Source: CBDDFV01 sp965227335 | GTDB taxonomy: Bacteria; Planctomycetota; Phycisphaerae; Phycisphaerales; SM1A02 | Direction of reading: 5' to 3' | DNA length: 64,000 nt | Assembly: GCA_965227335.1 (NCBI GenBank) | Contig: CBDDFV010000001.1 | Location: 1,178,001-1,242,000 of the forward strand | Part shown: piece after piece, positions 58,157-64,000 of the stretch | Layout of the letters: each line of letters opens with the position of its first letter | Position numbering within the stretch: position 1 is the first letter of the stretch | Notes under the pieces: generated by a model | The model's input: the letters and a program-made list of their open reading frames with translations, nothing else | Told to the model about the DNA's origin: nothing | Database searches by the model: none | Translations under genes and position numbers: made by a program

Positions 58157-60213
58157 GCGCCGGTCCGCCTCGCGGTCGATCCGCCGCCCTCGCGGCGATT
58201 CTCTCCGTCCTTGCGCTCGCGGGGCTGGGCGTCGCGACCACGTGGTTCGCGGCGCGGCCGGGGCTGCGCATCGTCGCCGACGCGACCAAGACCCGCGCCT
58301 ACTCGCTCAGCCCGCAGACCGAGCGTCTGCTTCGCGGCCTCGAGGGCGACTGGACGATCGCCCTGTTCATCGTCGAGTCCGAAACGGACGCGAGCGTGCG
58401 TCGACAGATCGACGAAGTCGTCCGCCGATTCCGCGACGCCGCGCCGAACCTCGACATCCTCCGCATCGATCCCGCCGATCCGCGCTCGCTGCTCGATTAC
58501 GAGACGGCGATCGATCGTCTGCAGTCGGTGTACGCCGACGAGTCCGCCGCCTACGACGGCGCACTCGACGATGGCGAAGCGGCGTTTGAAACGCTCGTGC
58601 AGTTCGCGGCGGACCAGGCGACATCCTGGCAGGTGCTGACGCAGGCGCTGGCGGCGGATCCTGCCGCGGCCCGGACGGCGCAGCAGCGGGTGACGCAGAT
58701 CACGCTGCTGGCGGCCGAAGGCTGGCGGATTCTCGAAGAGGTCCGCAAGGCCCGGCGCGCCGACGCCGCGCGTCCCACGCCCGACTACGAGACCGCCCGC
58801 ACCATTCTCGCCACGGCGTTGTCGGAGTGGGGGAGCGAACTCTTCGCGATGGCGACCTCCTTGCGTGAGTGGTCCGCCGACCCGCGTCTGCCCGCCGATC
58901 TGCGGGCCGCGCTCGACGCCATGGTCGTCCCGCACGAATCGCAGTCGCGGGCCGTGGTCGCCGCCGCCGATCCTCTCCGCCGACTGCCGTCCCTCGAACT
59001 CTCGGCCATCGGTCGCAGCCTCGAACAGGGCGAGGCCGCGGTGGTGATCGGTCCGGATCGGGCGGCGGTCATCCCCGCCTCGCAGTTGCTGCCCGCGGGC
59101 GCCATGCGGTCCGCAACGACGGGCGTGCGCTTCGACCAGCGGTTCCGCGGGGAACAGGCGATCGCCGCCGCGCTCCGCTCCCTGCTCGTCGACCAGATGC
59201 CGCTCATCGTCTTCATGCACGCGGAATCATCGTCGCTGCTCGCCGCCCGTGACGGACAGTCCGACCTCACCGGCGCGCGGGACATGCTCGAGATCAACCG
59301 GTTCGAGGTCGCCGAATGGCCCGTCGCGGAAGCGGACGCGCCGGTCCCGGCGCCGGGCCAGCCCGTCGTCTGGATCGTCGTCCCGCCCACCCAGCGGCGC
59401 GGCCTCGACGTCAGCGACGTCGAACGGACCCTCATCGACGAAACACGACGCCTGATCGAGCGCGGCGAGCCGGTGCTGCTCAACCTGTTCCCCAGCCAGC
59501 TGCCGCGCTTCGGACAGCCCGATCCCTGGCGTCCGCTGCTCGCGCAGCTGGAGATCGCGGCGGAGACGGATCGTGTCGTCGTCGAGTCCGTCCGGGCCGG
59601 CGAGGAGACGCGTCTGCAGAAGGGCGTGCGGCTGACGCAGTACAACGCGACCCACCCCATCGGCGAAGCCGCCGACGGCCAGACCACCTTCCTCGGCCTG
59701 CCGATCCCGTTGCGGCCCGAGAGCGCGGCACGGGGCACGGCGTTCGATCCCATCCTGAGCGTCACCCCGCTGCCTCGCCGCTGGATCGAACCCGACTGGA
59801 TGCTCCCGGAGAACCAGATCGGCGCGCCGGACGAGGAGGACCGTTTTGACGAGCCCGTCCCCGTCGTGCTCGCGCTGGAACGCACGCCGGAGATGGGAAC
59901 GGCGCGCCAGCGGCTGCTCGTCTCGGGCTCCGGCGGGTGGCTGCTCACGTTCGCGGCGGACCCGGTGGTGAACCTCGGCGGCGAACGCGTCGCCCTCGCC
60001 CATCCGGGCAACTACGAACTCATGCTCGCGTCCGCCGCGTGGCTCGCCGGCATGGACGACCTCATCGCCCGCAGCCCCACCAGCCGCCAGACCGCGCGGC
60101 TGGACGGCGTCACGCCCGACGCCCGTCGCCGCTGGCTGCTGATCACGCTGCTCCTGATGCCCTTCGGCGCGCTCGCCCTCGGCGTCCTCGTGCACCTGGT
60201 ACGGAGGGTCTGA
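58153..60213 (+). CDS. GldG-like ABC-associated membrane protein
   Basis: 686 aa. One N-terminal helix (AAILSVLALAGLGVATTWFAARP) and one C-terminal helix (WLLITLLLMPFGALALGVLVHLV) bracket a large extracytoplasmic domain. The start, TRAYSLSPQTERLLRGLEGDWTIALFI, and the inner RRLIERGEPVLLNLFP fit the GldG family (ABC-type uncharacterised transport system component). In Bacteroidetes GldFG accompany gliding, but homologues occur in non-gliding bacteria, so the substrate is unknown. It overlaps the permease by ATGA and precedes a DUF4340 gene by 3 nt. Confidence 0.85.
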   Translation: MSAGPPRGRSAALAAILSVLALAGLGVATTWFAARPGLRIVADATKTRAYSLSPQTERLLRGLEGDWTIALFIVESETDASVRRQIDEVVRRFRDAAPNLDILRIDPADPRSLLDYETAIDRLQSVYADESAAYDGALDDGEAAFETLVQFAADQATSWQVLTQALAADPAAARTAQQRVTQITLLAAEGWRILEEVRKARRADAARPTPDYETARTILATALSEWGSELFAMATSLREWSADPRLPADLRAALDAMVVPHESQSRAVVAAADPLRRLPSLELSAIGRSLEQGEAAVVIGPDRAAVIPASQLLPAGAMRSATTGVRFDQRFRGEQAIAAALRSLLVDQMPLIVFMHAESSSLLAARDGQSDLTGARDMLEINRFEVAEWPVAEADAPVPAPGQPVVWIVVPPTQRRGLDVSDVERTLIDETRRLIERGEPVLLNLFPSQLPRFGQPDPWRPLLAQLEIAAETDRVVVESVRAGEETRLQKGVRLTQYNATHPIGEAADGQTTFLGLPIPLRPESAARGTAFDPILSVTPLPRRWIEPDWMLPENQIGAPDEEDRFDEPVPVVLALERTPEMGTARQRLLVSGSGGWLLTFAADPVVNLGGERVALAHPGNYELMLASAAWLAGMDDLIARSPTSRQTARLDGVTPDARRRWLLITLLLMPFGALALGVLVHLVRRV

Positions 60214-60216
60214 CCC

Positions 60217-61620
60217 ATGCTGCTCCTCCGCCTTCGCACCGCCGCCGTGCTCGTGCTCCTCGCCGCCGTCGCGCTCGGTGCGGCCGGCGTGTCCGCCTGG
60301 CGATCGCGCGGGGCCGAGAGCCAGGCCGCTGAACGAACGCTCGTCTTCACCGCTCGTGATCTTCCCGTCAACGACATCACCCGCATCACCCTCGAACGAC
60401 GCGATGAACCCGCCCGCGTCTTCGAACGCGACGGCGCGACGTGGCGCCAGGTCGAACCCTTCAGCCATCCCATGGACGCCTACTCGATGGGGCAGCTCAT
60501 CCGCCTCGCGGCGTCGCTCGAGACCGTCGACCGCATCGACCCCGCGACGCTCGGCGACGACGCCACCCTCGCCTCGCTCGATCTCGATCCGCCGCGCGCG
60601 ACCGTCCGTTACGAATGGCCGGACGGCGGACGCACACTGACGCTCGGACGCCTCGGCGTCGCCGGACGCGCGTTCATGCGGGTCGACGACGCGGCGGACA
60701 TTCTCGTCGTCGGGCAGGCGCTGCACGATCGCGCGATCGAGATGAGCGACCGTGAATGGCGCGACCGGCGTTTCTTCCGCGACGTCGGGCCCGACGTGGA
60801 GCGGATCGTGATCGAAGCGGCGGGCGACCGCGTCGTGCTCGAACGCGACGCCCGCACCTGGCGTCTACTGGAGCCGGTGCGCACGCGGCTCGATCCCGAC
60901 GCCCGCGACGCCATGCTCCAGGCCCTCGGGACGGCGCAGAACGGCGGGTTCATCCTCGACCAACCGGACGACCTCGCTCGCTTCGGTCTTGCCGAGCCGC
61001 CGGCGTCCGTCACGGTCACGACGACGCGTCTGACGCCGGACGAGGCGGGCGAACTGACGCCGCAGGTCGAGACGCAACGGGTGTTGATCGGCGCGCCGAT
61101 CCGCGCCGGGGCCGCCGCTCGATATGCAATGGTCGAAGGCCGGCCGACCGTGGTCCAGGCCCCGGAGGGCGTCCTGCGGGCGTGGCTGCGACCCGTCGCG
61201 CAGCTGGCGGATCCGACCGGGAGCGGCGTCAGCGCGGCGGACGTCGCCCGCATCGCCATCCGACCCGACGAAGGCGAGGGCGTCGAACTCGCCCGCGACC
61301 TCGATCACTGGACGGCGACGTCGCACGGCGGCGCGCCGGTCGACGCGGCGGCGGTGAACGAATTGCTCGAACAGCTCACCGCTCTCCGCGCGCCGCGCGT
61401 CATCGTGCAGGACTACCCCGCGGACATGCAGGTCGCCATCGTGACGCTGTACGGGTTCTCCGGCCGGCCGATCGACACCGTCCGCATCATCCGGGCCCCG
61501 CAGACGGAGGAGTGGGCGTTCGAGAACGGCGATCGCGTGCTGCGGGTCCTGCCCGCCAGCCTGCGGCTGCGGCTCAACGCCGCGGACTTCGGGCTTGCCC
61601 CCGTCGATCCCGGTCGGTGA
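60217..61620 (+). CDS. DUF4340-domain protein
   Basis: 467 aa, exported or anchored by one N-terminal helix (AAVLVLLAAVALGAAGVSAW). The rest has beta-rich repeated units characteristic of DUF4340, for example ITRITLERRDEPARVFERDGATWRQVEPF and later VERIVIEAAGDRVVLERDARTWRLLEPV, which look like internal repeats. DUF4340 proteins almost always follow GldG-type ABC genes, and here it is the last gene of the operon. Role unknown, probably substrate handling outside the cytoplasm. Confidence 0.88.
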   Translation: MLLLRLRTAAVLVLLAAVALGAAGVSAWRSRGAESQAAERTLVFTARDLPVNDITRITLERRDEPARVFERDGATWRQVEPFSHPMDAYSMGQLIRLAASLETVDRIDPATLGDDATLASLDLDPPRATVRYEWPDGGRTLTLGRLGVAGRAFMRVDDAADILVVGQALHDRAIEMSDREWRDRRFFRDVGPDVERIVIEAAGDRVVLERDARTWRLLEPVRTRLDPDARDAMLQALGTAQNGGFILDQPDDLARFGLAEPPASVTVTTTRLTPDEAGELTPQVETQRVLIGAPIRAGAAARYAMVEGRPTVVQAPEGVLRAWLRPVAQLADPTGSGVSAADVARIAIRPDEGEGVELARDLDHWTATSHGGAPVDAAAVNELLEQLTALRAPRVIVQDYPADMQVAIVTLYGFSGRPIDTVRIIRAPQTEEWAFENGDRVLRVLPASLRLRLNAADFGLAPVDPGR

Positions 61621-61630
61621 CGAGATCTGC

Positions 61631-63058
61631 TCAGCCGGCGGCGACCGCGGCGTGTCCGTGATCGCGATCGTCGGTCCCCGCGGCGGCGGGCGCGCCGACA
61701 TACGCGAGCGACATGATGAGAACGTCGTCGTCCGCCGCGCCGGCGCGGTGCCGGCGGGCGGCCGCCTCGATGGATTTCGGCCAGTGATCCGGGGCGACGG
61801 GTTGTCGGACGAGGTCGCGGAGGGCGGCGAGCCCGAACTGGTCGCCCCGTCGGTCGCGGACTTCAAACACGCCGTCGGTGAACGCGATGACCACGTCGCC
61901 GGGTTCAACGGCCATGGACTGGTCGCCCGGATCGAACGCGCTGCCTTCGACCGCGCCCATCAGGACGCCGCCCGCGGTGAGTTCGGTGACCGCACCGTCC
62001 TCGTGGCGGAGAAAGGCGGGCGGGTGGCCGGCGTTGGACCAACGGAGGATCCCCGCCTGCGGGTCGAGCGACGCCGCGAATCCGGTCACGAAGATGTTGT
62101 GTCGACGCAGGGTGAGGTCGACATATCGATTGAGCGAGCGCAGCACGGTGCGGGGGGAGGCGTCCGGCGTCTCGCCGCGAATCCGCTCGATCTCACCGTA
62201 GAGTCGGTTGACGGTCAGGGCGGCGGGCAGTCCGTGTCCGGTCACGTCGAGCAGCACCACGTGCGCGATGCCGTCTTCGGAGCGATGGAAGTGGACATAG
62301 TCGCCGCCGAGTTCGAGCATCGGTTCGTAGACATACCGGAACCGCACCTCTTCGTTCTCGAAGCGCTGCGGGAACATCGTCTCGTGGATCATCCGGGCGC
62401 GCCCGTAGTCGCGCCGCATCGAGGCGAACTGTTTCGTCATCATCGCATTGCGGAAGCGTTTCGAGTGCCGGGCGATCCGCCAGCCGCACAGCAGCAGACC
62501 GGGCGCCACCACGAGCGGACCGAGGAATGCGACCGTCAGCACCCGCTCCCCCAGCGGCACATCGGGACGGGCCAGGAGCACCCACACCGCCCAGACCGTC
62601 AGCATCGGCCACATCGGACGCATCGATTCGCGCGGCGTCCACGGGAGGAACAGGCTTGTCAGCAGGTGCCACACCAGCAGATAGAACAGGACGTACGAGT
62701 CGTTCTCGGGGGAAAAGGAGAACGCGGTGATCTCGCGCGTCAGATCGATCATGCCCAGGATGAGCACCATCCGCGACGCCGCCGCGATCAACTCGTGACG
62801 GGAATCCCGACGCCGCCGGTTCGCCTGCAGATTCGTCAGGATCACGGTGAACGTGAACGTCGCCGCCACCGCGTCGATGATCAGACCCGTGCGGTCGATG
62901 GCGCCGGTCGCGGCGGACAGCGCGATCAGCAGCGCGGCGGCGACCGCCACCCCCAGCAACGTGAGGCACAGCAGCCGGAACCGACGCCGCAGCCACTCCG
63001 TCAACTCCTCCCGATACTCGTAGTGAAAAGCGCGATCGGCGACCAGGGCGTCCTTCAC
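61631..63058 (-). CDS. Membrane SpoIIE/PP2C-type serine phosphatase
   Basis: 475 aa. About six membrane helices (residues 30-210) are followed by a PP2C-like SpoIIE domain whose motifs are present: GGDYVHF, DVTGHGLPAAL, SNAGHPPAFL, FTDGVFEV and ADDDVLIMSL. Such enzymes dephosphorylate anti-sigma antagonists or other phosphoproteins. The GTG at 63058 overlaps the upstream gene's stop (GTGA), so the two paralogues are translationally coupled. Upstream in-frame codons (to 63130) lie inside the neighbour and are not used. No anti-sigma or STAS partner is seen nearby. Confidence 0.9.
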   Translation of the reverse strand: MKDALVADRAFHYEYREELTEWLRRRFRLLCLTLLGVAVAAALLIALSAATGAIDRTGLIIDAVAATFTFTVILTNLQANRRRRDSRHELIAAASRMVLILGMIDLTREITAFSFSPENDSYVLFYLLVWHLLTSLFLPWTPRESMRPMWPMLTVWAVWVLLARPDVPLGERVLTVAFLGPLVVAPGLLLCGWRIARHSKRFRNAMMTKQFASMRRDYGRARMIHETMFPQRFENEEVRFRYVYEPMLELGGDYVHFHRSEDGIAHVVLLDVTGHGLPAALTVNRLYGEIERIRGETPDASPRTVLRSLNRYVDLTLRRHNIFVTGFAASLDPQAGILRWSNAGHPPAFLRHEDGAVTELTAGGVLMGAVEGSAFDPGDQSMAVEPGDVVIAFTDGVFEVRDRRGDQFGLAALRDLVRQPVAPDHWPKSIEAAARRHRAGAADDDVLIMSLAYVGAPAAAGTDDRDHGHAAVAAG

Positions 63059-64000
63059 CGGCTCGCCCTCGCGGGCGTGGCGGCGGATGCGATCGGATCC
63101 GGCGCGTCGATCCGCAGGCCGTTCAGACACAACGCCGCGATCAGCACATCGTCATCCGCGCAGCCCTCGTGGTGCTTGGCCACCGCGGTCGAGATGAATC
63201 GCGTCCAGTCGCGGGGCGGCGGATGGAAGCACGCCGTGGCCCGCAGCGTCTTCAGTCCGAACTGCCGGCCGTCCTGGTTGCGGGCCTCGAACGCGCCGTC
63301 GGTGTACGCGATCGCGACGTCGCCGGGACTCATGAGCACCGAGGTCTGCTCGGGTTCGAAGTCGCGGGGCGAGAGCGCGCCGAGCAGCACGGTGGTGGCG
63401 ATGAGATCCTCCACCTCGCCCGACGCACGACGCAGCAGCACCGGCGGATGGCCGGCGTTGCACCAGAGCAGGCGACCCGTGTGCGGATCGAGGCTCAGGC
63501 ACGCGCCGGTGGCGTAGAGATCATGCTTCGCCATCGTGAGAAAGATGTAGCGATTGAGCAGCTCCATGACTTCGCACGGTTCGGCGTCGGGGGCTTCCGC
63601 CCAGATTCGTTCGAGTTCGCCGAAGAGACGATTGACGGTCAGCGCCGCCGCGAGCCCGTGTCCCGCCACGTCCAGCAGCGTCATTGATACGCGGTGGGTG
63701 GTCGGGGAGAAGTGGAAGTGGACGTAGTCGCCGCCCATCTCGGCGATGGGATTGTAGATGTACTGGAACGTCACGTACCCGTCGTCGTGCGTGTCGGGGA
63801 ACATCGCATCGTGCACGATGCGGGCGCGGGTGATGTTGTCCCGGGTGGTCTCGACCTGGCGGCCGAGCATCTCGAAGTCGAAGCGTTCGCGGAGCCGCTG
63901 GTAGCGGAGGAACGCGATCAGGGCGCCGGGCGCGAGCAGCACCGGACTGAGGATCACGATCACCGCCCGCGTCGTGATGTCGAACGGGGAGGACTCGAGA
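63055..64000 (-). CDS. SpoIIE/PP2C-type phosphatase, C-terminal part
   Basis: The reading frame is open to the right edge, so the N-terminus is missing; about 314 residues are visible. A final membrane helix (VIVILSPVLLAPGALIAFL) precedes a SpoIIE domain with GGDYVHF, DVAGHGLAAAL, CNAGHPPVLL, YTDGAFEA and ADDDVLIAAL. It closely resembles the downstream phosphatase in order and sequence, so the pair is a tandem duplication. The stop overlaps the next gene's GTG. Confidence 0.9.
   Translation of the reverse strand, partial: LESSPFDITTRAVIVILSPVLLAPGALIAFLRYQRLRERFDFEMLGRQVETTRDNITRARIVHDAMFPDTHDDGYVTFQYIYNPIAEMGGDYVHFHFSPTTHRVSMTLLDVAGHGLAAALTVNRLFGELERIWAEAPDAEPCEVMELLNRYIFLTMAKHDLYATGACLSLDPHTGRLLWCNAGHPPVLLRRASGEVEDLIATTVLLGALSPRDFEPEQTSVLMSPGDVAIAYTDGAFEARNQDGRQFGLKTLRATACFHPPPRDWTRFISTAVAKHHEGCADDDVLIAALCLNGLRIDAPDPIASAATPARASR

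Noticed and set aside
61595..63517. 640-codon plus-strand frame over the phosphatases
   Set aside because: The minus strand encodes clear SpoIIE motifs; this frame is Arg/His/Gln-rich noise.
1..64000. Mobile elements, phage genes, toxin-antitoxin or defence islands
   Set aside because: No transposase, integrase, phage structural gene or defence family was seen, and gene style and GC appear uniform throughout.

Overview
This window is a GC-rich, densely packed bacterial chromosome segment. The gene families and the habit of the hypothetical proteins point to Planctomycetota, most likely class Phycisphaerae. The clues are a flagellar operon whose order resembles that of Firmicutes, bactofilins including one with a zinc ribbon, large HEAT/TPR exported proteins, a gliding-type ABC cluster with a DUF4340 protein, and planctomycete-style secreted hypotheticals. 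The taxonomic call is an inference from gene content, not a database result. I see no insertion sequence, phage, CRISPR array or rRNA. One tRNA (Ala, CGC) is present.

Layout. 1-2442: end of a complex I operon (nuoM partial, nuoN). 2449-6849, minus strand: SOUL-type lipoprotein, rho, psuG and a DEAD/DEVD-box helicase. 7211-10234: alanine racemase and an unrecognised polytopic membrane protein. 10206-11635, minus: a lipoprotein with a possible LolA-like fold and a small conserved hypothetical. 11811-15320: a diadenylate cyclase (CdaA) with a changed DGA motif, a YbbR/CdaR partner and an RDD-family membrane protein. 15456-33219: motility block, consisting of a TPR protein, a FlgN-like chaperone, a FlrB/FlrC-like sigma-54 two-component pair, then flgB-flgC-fliE-fliF-fliG-fliH-fliI-fliJ-(MotE/YlxF-like)-fliK-flgD-(TIGR02530-like)-flgE-flbD. 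A candidate sigma-54 promoter lies just before flgB and a strong intrinsic terminator just after flbD, so the rod/hook/export set looks like one roughly 12-kb transcription unit driven by its neighbouring regulators. FliM/N, FlhA/B, FliPQR, stators and flagellin are not here.

33313-41397: rpmA alone, a conserved secreted hypothetical, a tandem GNAT protein, a 479-bp non-coding stretch with DnaA-box-like elements, dnaA, a HEAT-like exported protein, a DegT-type sugar aminotransferase and obg. 41413-49369, minus: DUF155/RMD1-like protein, HEAT+VWA protein, two bactofilins, two tandem WCGDC thioredoxin-fold proteins, mutS and tRNA-Ala. 49370-54501: an unusual structured leader and ArsR regulator, a ZIP transporter with a His/Asp tail, a GT4-type glycosyltransferase, prmC and a small exported protein. 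54629-64000: a PAS/GAF/receiver regulator, a GldA-GldF-GldG-DUF4340 ABC operon with ATGA start/stop overlaps, and two tandem membrane-bound SpoIIE-type PP2C phosphatases, the second running off the window.

The most noteworthy signals are: repeated -10 hexamers 5-8 nt from start codons at nine genes, suggesting widespread leaderless transcription; the structured, terminator-ended leader before the arsR-like gene; the DLG variant of the CdaA active site; the divergent DnaA DNA-binding signature together with a possible origin upstream; and the self-contained sigma-54 flagellar regulon.
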